From Cymodocea nodosa (taxonomy: Eukaryota > Streptophyta > Magnoliopsida > Alismatales > Cymodoceaceae): a stretch of DNA of 64,000 nt. Shown one piece after another: positions 1 to 9,952 of the stretch (position 1 is its first letter; every line of letters starts with the position of its first letter). Under the pieces are notes generated by a model. That model ran no database searches, was not told where the DNA came from, and worked only from the letters and a program-made list of their open reading frames with translations. The stretch lies in NCBI GenBank assembly GCA_036874045.1, contig CM072346.1:10826001-10890000 (forward strand). The letters are read 5' to 3'. Made by a program: the position numbers and the translations under genes.

Positions 1-20
1 TGTAGCCATACGATCCTACA
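1..20 (+). repeat. End of 5' LTR, element A
   Basis: These bases match the last 20 of the element A and F 3' LTRs (near 14165-14184 and 56911-56930), and end in the typical CA. The rest of this LTR lies to the left of the window. Confidence 0.85.
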
Positions 21-22
21 AG

Positions 23-34
23 TGGTATCAGAGC
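23..34 (+). other. Primer binding site (initiator Met tRNA), element A
   Basis: TGGTATCAGAGC, two bases after the LTR end, is the usual plant Ty1/copia minus-strand primer site, complementary to the 3' end of initiator methionine tRNA. Bases 35-224 are the untranslated leader shared with E (20093-20277) and F (45329-45513). The match stops at the point where the gag start codon context would follow. Confidence 0.9.
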
Positions 35-654
35 TATGTTAATAATCTTTGATATAAAATCGATACCAACTTATTTAATATCATTGCTTATTTTGCCTTT
101 CTTGTTTTTAAACAGACATTAATATTTGAGCATACGTTTAACTTTCTTGATTTAAGTCTCAAGTTGTTTTAAAGTTTTTTAGACTGTTTAAAATCAAATA
201 GGTTGAAAAATCTAAGGTAAGATGTGTGATGTGTGTCTTTTGTTCAAGCTTTAATTTTGCCCATTTTTAATGAATTTTATAAGTAATTTTGCATGATATT
301 ATCTATCTATGGTGGATAAATGATATTAATTATGGGTAATATAAGTCTTGAAATATAGTGCAATATAGAAATTTAATTAACAAGTGCATCCCCATTAGAT
401 ATAATTTTGCATATAACTCATTGATTTTATTTTAAATGTCCTATCCTATGTTGGCTAACATCTCTTGGAGTTCAATTTCCATTAATTATAGGTAACACAC
501 ATGTGGAAGGAGCTTATTGCAAAAGACAAAAGAAGATGTAAATAATCAAAGTTGGTGGACTAAATTTTAAAGAAGTGGACATGCCAACACCTCATTGGCT
601 ACCTTAGATCTATGGATTCTCATTGGAGGGTGATACACTCGATGTTGGAAGTTG

Positions 655-860
655 GTGGAATCGGGCGAGAGAAGCATGCGCGGAAGATGTACACGCGACC
701 GAGAATCCGTTTGCTCGGTGATATCCGCCCGGTGGAGAGAATTATTTAAAGCCGGAAGAAATAATTGCGAGAGAGAGATATACATGACTGAGAGTTCGGC
801 AGCCGGAAGGACAACGCATGCGAGAGGTGGAGATGCGGCTGAGCATCCAAGCATCCTTGT
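655..860 (+). promoter_or_regulatory. GC-rich core promoter of the B LTR
   Basis: A stretch with many CG dinucleotides stands out against the AT-rich surroundings. TATTTAAA at 743-750 is a plausible TATA box followed by a GC-rich start region. A 108-residue open frame crosses it (652-978) but looks like a by-product of base composition. Confidence 0.5.
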
Positions 861-1111
861 GGGAGTGAAAGCTCTTCTGAAGCTCCCTAGTAAAGCTCCA
901 TTGTGCAAGTTCCTCTACTACAGATTTTCAAAGCTCACCAAGGTAGTGATAGCCCTTGGAAAGTTTGTTTTCTGGTAGTAGAGGAAAGCTAGAAGAGTTT
1001 GGTAGAGATACACTTCTTGTTTATGATGTCTTAGTAGGATTAAATGTGTGTTCAAGTTTAATTACTGCATTGTTCTCTTAATTTCAGTTTACATTCACTT
1101 GATTTGTTGGG

Positions 1112-1157
1112 ACCATACATAGGGCTTTCACAAGAGTGGTCGACACCTATGTATGGT
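1112..1157. repeat. Inverted repeat in the B LTR
   Basis: Perfect 12-bp arms ACCATACATAGG (1112-1123) and CCTATGTATGGT (1146-1157) are separated by 22 bases. If transcribed they would fold into a strong hairpin in the R/U5 part of the LTR. Confidence 0.75.
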
Positions 1158-1834
1158 ATACTTGGCACATATGAACGTGAAGTGTTGATTCAAGGAGAAG
1201 AAGAGGAGTATAAGAACTTGGAAGTATATTGTGTTGAATTTCTTCTTAATGAAGAACCTCTCATTTACCTTAGTTGTTAATTTTAATTTCAGTAGTTAGC
1301 TGAATTTGTTATATCTTATATTGATCACATTTTGTCCAAATCAATCTCCAAAAAGAATTTCTAATGCAAGTAGTATAGTATAGTTTAGCTAGATTAGCAA
1401 ATAGCATAGTTGCATGCATTTAGTATAAATTAGAATAGAGTAGCATAGCCTATTGAATATTCGTATTTTGTTTTTCTTTCCTCAATTTTTATGCATTGAT
1501 ATAACTTCTGAAATCATGTGGAATTTGTGTGCATGTTATAATTGAATGGGTTGATAGATTTACAAGTAAAGAAATTGATTCACATCACCATTTTCCACTA
1601 CACATTGCCTTGAAACTGCATGATTTGTGAGGTTGTGTTAATTTTGATTATTATACATTCACATGTCATTAATTTACCAAAGTATAGCTAAGAGCTTGAA
1701 GAACAAGTTGAGTAATAATTGATTAAGTCATAAACACAATCCTTGTGGAAGAATGACCTGTATTTGCCATGTACACCAAAGGAATTGTGCACTTGCAGTA
1801 AAGCTTGAGCTAAAAATATAGCTCAACAAGTTTT

Positions 1835-1852
1835 TGGCGCTGTTGCTGGGGA
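1835..1852 (+). other. Primer binding site (tRNA-Asp type), element B
   Basis: TGGCGCTGTTGCTGGGGA closely follows the Athila primer-site pattern TGGCGCCGTTGCCGGGGA, complementary to tRNA-Asp. It lies six bases after the LTR terminal CA. Confidence 0.8.
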
Positions 1853-1956
1853 TTGGCAATTTGGCTTAGTTTATTTTTACCATATTTGAAGTTCTTAGTT
1901 GGTTGTTTGACAAATTTTCATAAACATATCTTTCTTGTGCTTAGTTGTGAATTTTA

Positions 1957-3768
1957 TTGCTTAAATTTCTTGCAAGTATGTCAAATTTTCATCATGATGA
2001 TCCTTTTAAGTTTATAAATGATTTTTTATCTGAAAGTGCTTGTTCTTATTGCCATGTAAAAGGTCATGATGAAAGCATATGTACCAGCAAGTTATTTAAT
2101 ATAAAAATTCAACCAGTAGAAGAAACAACTCATGTTAGTGATGAATATGATGTCTTGCATGATGCTAGTGAATTTTCTTACGATTTTGATATGCATAAAT
2201 CTCATATTGATGAAAGAAATGATGTTTGTGATTGCTCTCATGTTAGTAGTAGTTCTATAGAAGACTCCATGAGGAATATAGAGAGAATCATAGAGTTAGG
2301 AGATAGCTATTATGTTGCCACTAAGCTCCTACAACAAAAAGAAGATGTAATTGTCATAGATGATGAAGAAGACTCTAATGTAGATAAAAACGTGAATTTA
2401 ATCTTAAGATCTGGAAAATCCATAGAAAGAAACATATTAGAACATGAAAGTGAAGAAAAACAAAGTGAAGAAAACGTAGATGAAAAGGAAGAAAATATGT
2501 TGACAAGAGATGAACATAAAGATGTAGAACTAGAACATGAAGGAGTTGAACTTGAAAAATGTCTAATGGATGAAACTAATGAAGAATTAATTGAAGAAAA
2601 CCTTGTTATAGACTTAGAAATGGATAAAAAGAAAAAAGAAACATCTGAAAATATAAACAACAAACCACCATTTCCTAGTCGGCTTGACAACAACAAAGAA
2701 AATGAGGAAAATGAAGCTATAAGAACCATATATGAGAAAATCAATGTTAATATACCTATGTTAGAATTAATTAGAAAAATTCCAGCATATGGGAGGGTGC
2801 TTAAAAACCTTTGTACCAAGCATAGGAAGCCAAGAAAAAAATTAAGTAAGCAAGTTTATTTAACCGAGTTAAGTAGCTCAATGTTGCTTGATGGTTTAGC
2901 TAAAAAATTCAATGATCCTGGTGTTCCTCTAATAACTTGCTTAATAGGGAATGTTTTAATTGAAAAAGCATTATTAGATCTTGGTGCAGGAGTTAACATA
3001 ATGCCTAAACACTTATATGAACAATTGGGAATCACAGGAATTAAGAAAACTAAAACACTAATTAAACTAGCTGATAGATCATATAGGAGTCCCATTGGTA
3101 TTGTAGAAGATGTCTTAATTCAAATTGAAAATTTTATATACCCAGCCGACTTTATCATTTTAGAAACTAATACATCAACTTGTGAACCAAATGAATCTAC
3201 TTTGATCCTAGGGAGACCATTCTTAGCAACTATTAATGCCCACATTAATTGTAGAAATGGTAAAATGTCAATCTCCTTTAACAATAAGGTGATATCATTG
3301 AACATTTTTAAAAGAGATAGGATTATAAACCATCAAGTAGATGACAACATTAGTGTAAGCATTTCTGAATTATTTGAAGAAGTCGAAAATAGTAGTAATG
3401 AGGAAGAACTTAGTGTTGAAATTTGCTTTCTAGACGTTGAAGATAATCTAGAACACAAGGCATCTTTACAAGAGAATAGTGGTGAGAATGAAATGAATAA
3501 TGACTTGATTCTAGAAGTTAAGGAAAGAAATAAATTAAAAGCACTCCCACAAAATTTGAAATATGCATTTATAGATAAGCAAAATGAATATCCTGTTATA
3601 ATTGGAGCAAACTTAATCCCAAACCAAGAAGAAAAATTAATGAAGATATTAAGTAAAAACAAGAGAGCTATTGGTTGGCAATTGAGTGACATTGTAGGAG
3701 TTAGTCCCACTATAGTTCAACATAGAATTATCCTAGAAGATGAAAACTATGCCTTTAGAGAACCTTAA
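1957..3768 (+). CDS. Athila-type zinc-knuckle and protease polyprotein segment (element B)
   Basis: An open frame of 603 codons begins about 100 bases after the primer site. Another in-frame Met lies seven codons later, so the exact start is uncertain. A CCHC knuckle (CSYCHVKGHDESIC, about residues 30-43) sits near the N-terminus. It is followed by a long acidic, charged linker containing VIVIDDEED (about residue 132) and an LRSGK motif (about 150) typical of Athila polyproteins. The aspartic protease is recognisable by LLDLGAGVNIMP (about 342) and ILGRPF (about 416). The C-terminal part leads into the RT. The large capsid domain expected before the knuckle is not present here. Confidence 0.8.
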   Translation: MLKFLASMSNFHHDDPFKFINDFLSESACSYCHVKGHDESICTSKLFNIKIQPVEETTHVSDEYDVLHDASEFSYDFDMHKSHIDERNDVCDCSHVSSSSIEDSMRNIERIIELGDSYYVATKLLQQKEDVIVIDDEEDSNVDKNVNLILRSGKSIERNILEHESEEKQSEENVDEKEENMLTRDEHKDVELEHEGVELEKCLMDETNEELIEENLVIDLEMDKKKKETSENINNKPPFPSRLDNNKENEENEAIRTIYEKINVNIPMLELIRKIPAYGRVLKNLCTKHRKPRKKLSKQVYLTELSSSMLLDGLAKKFNDPGVPLITCLIGNVLIEKALLDLGAGVNIMPKHLYEQLGITGIKKTKTLIKLADRSYRSPIGIVEDVLIQIENFIYPADFIILETNTSTCEPNESTLILGRPFLATINAHINCRNGKMSISFNNKVISLNIFKRDRIINHQVDDNISVSISELFEEVENSSNEEELSVEICFLDVEDNLEHKASLQENSGENEMNNDLILEVKERNKLKALPQNLKYAFIDKQNEYPVIIGANLIPNQEEKLMKILSKNKRAIGWQLSDIVGVSPTIVQHRIILEDENYAFREP

Positions 3769-3785
3769 CGTAGATTAAATCCCTA

Positions 3786-5055
3786 ATGAATGAGGTGGTA
3801 AAGAAGGAGATAGTTAAATGGCTTGACAATGGCATTATATACCCTATTAGTGATAGTAGGTGGGTAAGCCCTATGCATGTAGTACCTAAGAAATCAGGCT
3901 TTACAGTAGTTGAAAATCAAGATCATGAGTTAGTGCCTACTAGAATAAAAACTAGTTGGAGGGTATGCATTGATTATCGTAAATTGAATTCAACAACTCG
4001 TAAAGATCATTTCCCATTGCCATTTGTTGATCAGATGCTAGAAAGGTTAGCTGGACATGAATTTTACTGTTTTCTTGATGGATACTCTAGGTACAACCAA
4101 ATACCCATAATCTCCAAGGATCAAGAAAAGACTACTTTTACTTATCCAAGCGGAACCTATGCTTTTAGGCGTATGCCTTTCAGTTTATGTAATGCGCCTG
4201 CAACATTTCAAAGATGCATGGCAGGAATTTTTTATGATATGAATGAAAATTTTTTAGAAATTTTCATGGATGACTTTTCTGTTTTTGGCAAAAATTTTGA
4301 TATTTGTTTACATCATTTAGATATGGTTTTGCAAAGATGTGTTGAAAAGAATTTTATTTTAAATTGGGAAAAGTGCCATTTCATGGTGAATGAAGGCATA
4401 GTTCTTGGGCATGTGATATCTAATAGAGGGATTGAGGTGGATAATGCAAAAATTGACATTATATCTCATTTGCAGACACCTAAATCTGTTAAGGAGGTTA
4501 GAAGCTTTCTAGGACATACTGGTTTTTATCGTAGATTTATTCATGATTTTAGCAAGATAGCAAGACCTATAACTAATTTACTTGCAAAAGATTCTGAGTT
4601 TGTTTTTGATGAACATTGTCTTGCTGCCTTTAATCAACTTAAGCATGCATTAATATCTCCTCCTATAATTTATGCCCCAATATGGGATTATCCTTTTGAA
4701 ACTATGTGTGATGCCTCCAATTATGTAGTAGGTGCAGTACTTGGGCAAATAATTGATAAGAAACATCATGTCATATGCTATGCTAGTAAAACTTTGAATG
4801 AAGGTCAAGTAAATTATACTACCACAGAAAAAGAATTTCTTGCTGTTGTTTTTGCTCTAGATAAATTTAGACCATATTTAGTTTGCAATCAAGTTATTGT
4901 ACATATTGATCATGCAGCTATTAAACATTTGATGAGTAAAAAAGATGCAAAACCAAGATTAATTTGTTGGGTTTTATTGTTGCAAGAATTCAACATAAAA
5001 TTAAAGATAAGGTTGGAAAAGAAAATTTAGTTGCTGATCACCTCTCTAGATTAGA
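3786..5055 (+). CDS. Reverse transcriptase and RNase H, Athila type (element B)
   Basis: The RT core shows WRVCIDYRKLN, FLDGYSRYNQI and the catalytic-loop motif IFMDDFSVFG. The YRRFIHDFSKIARP thumb-side block and the RNase H phrases MCDASNYVVGAVLGQ and TTEKEFLAVVFALDKF follow. This order of RT then RNase H then integrase defines Ty3/gypsy, and the phrasing is Athila-like. In a live element the product makes cDNA inside the particle; here it is a fossil copy, although most of the frame is still open. Confidence 0.85.
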
Positions 5056-6424
5056 AAATATTCCAACATGCAATAATGTGATTAATGAAAAGTTTCCTGA
5101 TGAGAGTTTATTTCTAGTTGGTAAGTTACCTTGGTTTTCAGACATTGCTAACTATCTTGCTACAGGGTTAATACCAACTGATTTATCTAAACCAGATAAG
5201 AAAAGGTTGAGGTACATGGCTAAACATTATGTTTGGATGGAACCTTATTTGTATAAAATGGGTTCTGATCAAATTTTAAGAAGGTGCCTTCTTGAAGATG
5301 AAATTGCTAATGTCTTAAATTTTTGTCATAATCATGCTTATGGAGGTCATCTTAGCCATAGAAAAACTTCTTTGAAAATTCTTGAATGTGAATTTTATTG
5401 GCCTTCTCTAATTAAAGACTCTAAAGATCATTGTAGACATTGTGATAGATGCCAAAGAATGGGAAAAATTTCCAAACGAAATATGATGCCTTTGAATCCT
5501 ATCATTGAAGTTGAAATTTTTGATGTTTGGGGCATTGATTTCATGGGACCATTTCCCATTTCTTTTGGTTATTCTTATATTTTTTTGGTTGTTGATTATG
5601 TTTCTAAATGGATTGAAGCTATCCTAACTAAGAGAAATGATGCTAAAGTTGTTGTTGATTTTCTTAGATCTAACATTTTTGCTAGATTTGGTATTCCAAG
5701 AGCTATAATTAGTGATAATGGACCTCACTTTTGCAACATAGTATTTCAAATGGCTTTGAGGAAGTATGAGGTTACTCACAAGTTAGCAACACCATATCAT
5801 CCTCAAACATGTGGGCAAGTTGAGGTATCCAATAGGCAAATCAAGCACATGCTCGAAAAAGTAATCAAACCAAGTAAGAAGGATTGGGCAGAAAAGCTTA
5901 ATGATTCACTTTGGGGTTATAGGACTGCCCATAAAACTATGTTGGGAATGTCACCATTTAGAGTAGTTTATGGGAAAGCATGTCATTTACCTATAGAAAT
6001 AGAACATAAAGCAGAATGGGCTATTAGAACATTTAACATGTGTGTTGATGATGTAGGAAAAGCAAGAAAATATCAACTCAATGAGCTGGAAGAAATAAGA
6101 AGAGAGGCTTATGAAAATGCAAAGATTGCAAAAGAACGAGCAAAAGCATTCCATGACAAGAAAATTTTAAGAAAGGACTTTCATGAGGGACAAAAAGTTT
6201 TATTATATAACTCTAGATTACATTTGTTCCCTGGAAAATTTAAGACTAGATGGACAGGACCATTCATCATTAAACATATATATAATCATGGAGCTATAGC
6301 TACAGAAAATTGTAAGACAGGATTTAAAACTGTAGTGAATGGTCAAAGACTTAAAGAATATTATCTTGGAAAAAACTACAATCATGGAGAGAGTGCTTTG
6401 TTGTTGGAACCCAATTATAATTAG
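5056..6424 (+). CDS. Integrase, Athila type (element B)
   Basis: After the RNase H tail (DHLSRLE) comes a zinc-binding N-terminal domain (HNHAYGGHLSHRKTS and CRHCDRCQRMGKIS). The catalytic core is marked by FDVWGIDFMGPFP and IISDNGPHF, with QVEVSNRQIKHMLEKV further on. A C-terminal basic domain with GPFIIKHIYNHGA ends the frame. The integrase inserts the cDNA into the chromosome. The same gene is found broken on the minus strand in element C and partly in D. Confidence 0.85.
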
Positions 6425-6689
6425 TTTTTATATGTATTTAGTTGTAGATGTAGTTTTTCTTTTCTTAAGTCTTAGTAATTTTTCATTCTATGTATTAGTG
6501 TGTTAGTAGTTAACAATAAAATTGATTATTGCAAGTTCACGTCAAAATTTTATATGCTTATTATCATGCGTCTATCCTTGTTGTTTCATGTCATCTTGAG
6601 TTTATATGGTGAACCATTCATGCTGAAATCACAAATCACATTGTATCTCGTGTGTATCACAATTCTACAGCACATGGTACAATGTGAAC
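6425..6689 (+). other. Untranslated tail of element B
   Basis: AT-rich sequence after the integrase stop with no convincing frame. The accessory gene that other gypsy copies carry here (C, D) is absent. The boundary with the Tork-like fragment is approximate. Confidence 0.5.
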
Positions 6690-7952
6690 AGGGGAAGAAG
6701 CCAGAGACAAGGTGGAGGGAAGAATAGAAGTTGAAGCAAGTAGAAGGGCAAGTACTCTAGGGATACTTGCCATTACTATAAGGAGAAAAGACACTGGAAA
6801 TCACAAATTCCCAAGCTTATGAACAAAGGAAAGGCTGTTGTGGCAGAAACCAGTTCTACGTCAGGTGATGACTTTTCTCTTACAGTTTGTTGTAGTGCCT
6901 ATTCTGATGATCAGTGGATTATGGACTCAGGAGTTTCACATCATATGACTCCTACTAGGGAGTATTTTGACACCTACGAGCAAGTGGAGGGTGGTCAAGT
7001 GACTTTGGCCAATGATGATGTGTGTTCTAGAGTTGGTGTGGGCACTATAAAATTTAAATTGCATGATGGCACAGTTAGAATTCTGGAGGACGTTTGGCAC
7101 GTCCCAAAGCTTGGAAAAAGTCTGATCTCATTGATGGCCCTTGATGCTAAGGGTTATACATATACAGGTGGTGAGGGGAAGATCAGCATACTGAAAGACT
7201 CATTAGTTGTTATGAAGGGAACCAAATCTGGTCTCTTATACATTTTGCAGGGCACTCCAATTGTTGGTGCAGCTACATCAGCTATATCTGGTCAACATGA
7301 TTTTTCTGTCATGTGGCACTCAAGGATGAGTCATTTGGGGCAGAAAGAAATGCAGAAACTGAGTAGTCTGGGCAAGTTTGATGGGCACAAGGTTGCTTGT
7401 ATTGACATGTGCAAGCATTGTGTCTTTGGCAAACAGAAAAGAGTGTCATTTGCACGCAATCAGCATAGCTCCAAGGGAGTTCTTGATTATATTCATGCTG
7501 ATTGTTGGGGGCCATCACGTTAGCCTTCTATTGCAGGTTCTAGATATTTTCTTTCTATCATTGATTGTCATTCAAGGATGAATTGGGTTTTCTTTTTGAC
7601 ATACAAAAGTGAAGCTTTTTCTTGCTTCAAGCATTGGAAGAAGTAGGTAGAAAACCAAACAGATAGAAAGGTAAAATATCTTAGAATTGATAATGGTTTT
7701 GAGTTTTGTTCTCAGGAATTTGATAACTTTTGTAAAGATGAAGGCATTACCCGGCATAACACTGTCAGGTATACCCCTCAACAAAATGGAGTGGCTGAAA
7801 GATTAAACAGAACACTCCTAGAAAAGGCACGTTGTATGCTGTCTCATGCAGGTTTGAGCAAGAAGTTTTGGGCAGAGGCTGTTAACATAGCTTCCTATCT
7901 GGTGAACAGGTCCCCTTCTAGTGCCTTAGATGGGAAGATACCTCTTGAGTAC
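6690..7952 (+). mobile_element. Tork-like Ty1/copia fragment
   Basis: It starts inside a gag end with a degraded knuckle (CHYYKEKRHWKSQIPKL), then the protease (WIMDSGVSHHMTP), the pre-integrase zinc domain (MWHSRMSHLGQKEM, CKHCVFGKQKRVSF) and part of the integrase (YTPQQNGVAERLNRTLLEKA, ASYLVNRSPSSAL). The wording is that of Tnt1/Tork elements, clearly different from the Sirevirus-type copies. No LTRs and no RT remain, and there are about three interruptions. It joins element A in a short overlap near AGTGGCACATGTC. Confidence 0.8.
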
Positions 7953-8370
7953 AAGTGGCACATGTCAATTATTGGAAAATAATTTGGTATCATGGTTTAG
8001 TAAAAAGCAAAACTATGTAGAACTTTCTACTACTGAAGCTGAATATGTTGCTGTTGCACTGTGTTGCACTCAAATTCTGTGGATAAGGCAAACTTTAGAA
8101 GATTTTGGATTATCTTATGATACGACTGAGATTTATTGTGACAGTAATTCTGCAATAAATCTTTCCAAAAATCCTGTATTACATTCTAGAGCAAAGCATA
8201 TAGAGGTTAGACATCATTTTCTAAGAGATATTGTAATTAAAGGAAAAATTAAATTAGAATTTGTGTCTAGTAAAAATCCATTAGTTGATATATTTACAAA
8301 ACCTCTAGACGAAAATACATTCTGCAACATTAGATTAAATTTGGGTATTTGTAGGCTATGTGATGTGTAA
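7953..8370 (+). pseudogene. RNase H tail of copia pol (element A)
   Basis: It encodes the C-terminal RNase H of a Sirevirus-type pol: WFSKKQNYVELSTTEAEYVA, ILWIRQTLEDFGL, IYCDSNSAINLSKNP, HSRAKHIEVRHHFLRD, and the ending GICRLCDV. It is nearly the same as element F at about 50475-50889. The upstream pol is missing in A. Confidence 0.85.
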
Positions 8371-9445
8371 AATGCTTAAACTCCACATAAAAAGATAAAT
8401 AGTATTGATGATGTTGTTTACCTCATAGATATTGTATACTTATCATAAATATCTAAGTAATATCTAAACCGTTGCTTAAGATACTATGTATTTATTGTAA
8501 AATCATAGTAGTATCTTATTGATTTTAAGTAGTTTATCAATTTTAATGGTTTTTACGATTTTAAGTGGAAGTGTAAATGAAAAACATTAAATACTCCTGA
8601 CATTCTGAAATTTTGATTAAGTGTTTTCTTTGAATCAAGGAAAGTGCATATGATCATGCATAAATTTGACTTAATTGCTTAAACTTGTAGAATAATTTAT
8701 ATGTAACTCATCTTAAACTATTAATCAAAAGTATAAGCTTATTGAAATTGATTCATATTTTCAATAAAATCATAGAAGTAAAAATTGTATGAGATTTGTG
8801 TTTTATTGCATCTATATTAATGGAATACATATATATTGTGCTTAAAATGAAAAGTGCTTACAAAGTGAAAATCTTTGAGAGTTTATTGATTAGTTTGATC
8901 ACGAGCCTTTTGTACTTGAGCAGATAGGTATGTAAGGATTGCTGTCTTGAAAAAGGATTCTTTAAATTTGGCAACCTAAGGTCTTGATCAAATCTAGGAT
9001 TGTTGATTGAAAGCTCATTACATAGGTACATTAGAAAGCTCTTGTATGATTTAAGCTTTTCAAACTAACTTATAAAAAAAAAAGAAAAAAAGAAAAGAAA
9101 AGAAAAAGGTGTTTCATTAATTACTGATATCTTTGAATCGAATATAGTTTCTACCAATATAACTACTGAGTTATTGAATCAACATTAGTACTTTTGAAAA
9201 TGTTTATTTGAAATACATTCTTTTATTCTCCTTGAATTAATCATATTGAGTTCAAAGTTGTGTTTTGATTCATATACAGTAGGACTTGATTCTGGAAATC
9301 ATTTTTGATGAAGTCAGAATAACGAAAGTTTCTAAAAAGAAAATTTAACATAGTTATACTTAACATCTATTGTTATACAAGTATATTTTGTATTTTGATT
9401 GAATATATATATATAAAGTATATTTGTTGGGGGAGGATTAACAAT
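8371..9445 (+). other. Conserved noncoding module after pol, with internal polypurine tract (element A)
   Basis: About 1 kb without a gene. It matches F (50890-51962) along its whole length. From about 8630 on it also matches the reverse strand of gypsy element C (25453-26385). The best kept part is about 8875-9070, including CACGAGCCTTTTGTACTTGAG and TTTGGCAACCTAAGG. It ends at an internal polypurine tract, GTTGGGGGAGG (about 9427-9437). An A-rich low-complexity run lies at 9072-9107. Function unknown; it may be an RNA-level element or part of a spliced leader. Confidence 0.75.
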
Positions 9446-9679
9446 GTCCAAAACAGATTAATATAATTCAGAATACAAATCTTGGTTAATCTGAATTAAT
9501 GTCCTCTTAAAAGCTTGATGAAATAATTTACAAAGACAAATAAACTATTTTAGATTCAAAGGATAGGAATGTTAGAATAGTTTACAATGTTCTCAAGAAA
9601 ATGATAAGGTATAGCTATTATGATGTGTTCGGAACATTTCAGTTGGAAGCATCCGAAAATTGTTTTAAGTGTACTAACT

Positions 9680-9952
9680 AAACGTTATGTTAGATAAGGT
9701 AACGTGTAAAACTGCCTCTAGACAGCATTTTACTCGTTAGGTTAGTTAACTCAACGAGTTATACTTGAATATTTCGGGTACCTTGATTGAATAAACTTTA
9801 TTCAATATTCATTTAATATCGAAACCCAACTTCCCTTCACGTTGAGTTATTCGCCTAAAACCCTATTTAAACACTTATTACACGGGCACTTAGGTTATTC
9901 GTAAACTTTGTCAAGAAAATCTTTCTTGCTTGTTGCTGCTACAACCTGCGGC
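9680..9952 (+). promoter_or_regulatory. Putative internal promoter of ORF3 (element A)
   Basis: The region contains GTTATGTTAG, CTCGTTAGGTTAG, an inverted pair GTTAACTCAACGAGTTA and CACGTTGAGTTA, all variants of the motif that fills the LTRs. TATTTAAA (9864-9871) stands about 90 bases before the ORF3 ATG at 9953. The same arrangement is kept in F (52382-52389 and ATG 52473). Promoter activity is inferred. Confidence 0.5.

Larger units (their letters stand above)
225..1828 (+). repeat. 5' LTR of Athila-like element B
   Basis: It starts with TGTGATG where the copia leader breaks off and ends in CAACA just before AGTTTT and the primer site. It contains a GC-rich promoter-like stretch (655-860), a 12-bp inverted repeat (1112-1157) and an end rich in GTGCACTTGC, a phrase common near Athila LTR ends. 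No second copy is present in the window, so no LTR age can be given. Its body does not resemble the LTRs of gypsy elements C, D and I, so B is a separate family. Confidence 0.75.
225..6690 (+). mobile_element. Athila-type Ty3/gypsy element B, 3' end missing
   Basis: The element has an LTR of about 1.6 kb, a tRNA-Asp-like primer site, a zinc-knuckle and protease ORF, then RT, RNase H and integrase in gypsy order. The wording of the RT and integrase is typical of the Athila lineage. There is no conventional gag capsid region between primer site and knuckle. The accessory genes and 3' LTR are absent; near 6690 the sequence changes to a Tork-like copia fragment. Only about two interruptions are seen in the coding part, so this is the best preserved gypsy pol in the window, but the element is truncated. 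Confidence 0.85.

Noticed and set aside
23-34. TGGTATCAGAGC sites considered as tRNA gene ends
   Set aside because: There is no tRNA body nearby; position right after LTR ends shows they are primer binding sites.
567-978. Overlapping open frames on both strands (113 and 108 residues, Arg-rich on the plus strand)
   Set aside because: They lie in the GC-rich promoter part of the B LTR; composition explains the long frames and nothing resembles a known protein.
2310-2819. Minus-strand serine-rich frame of 169 residues
   Set aside because: Shadow of the acidic linker of the B polyprotein; no conserved motifs.
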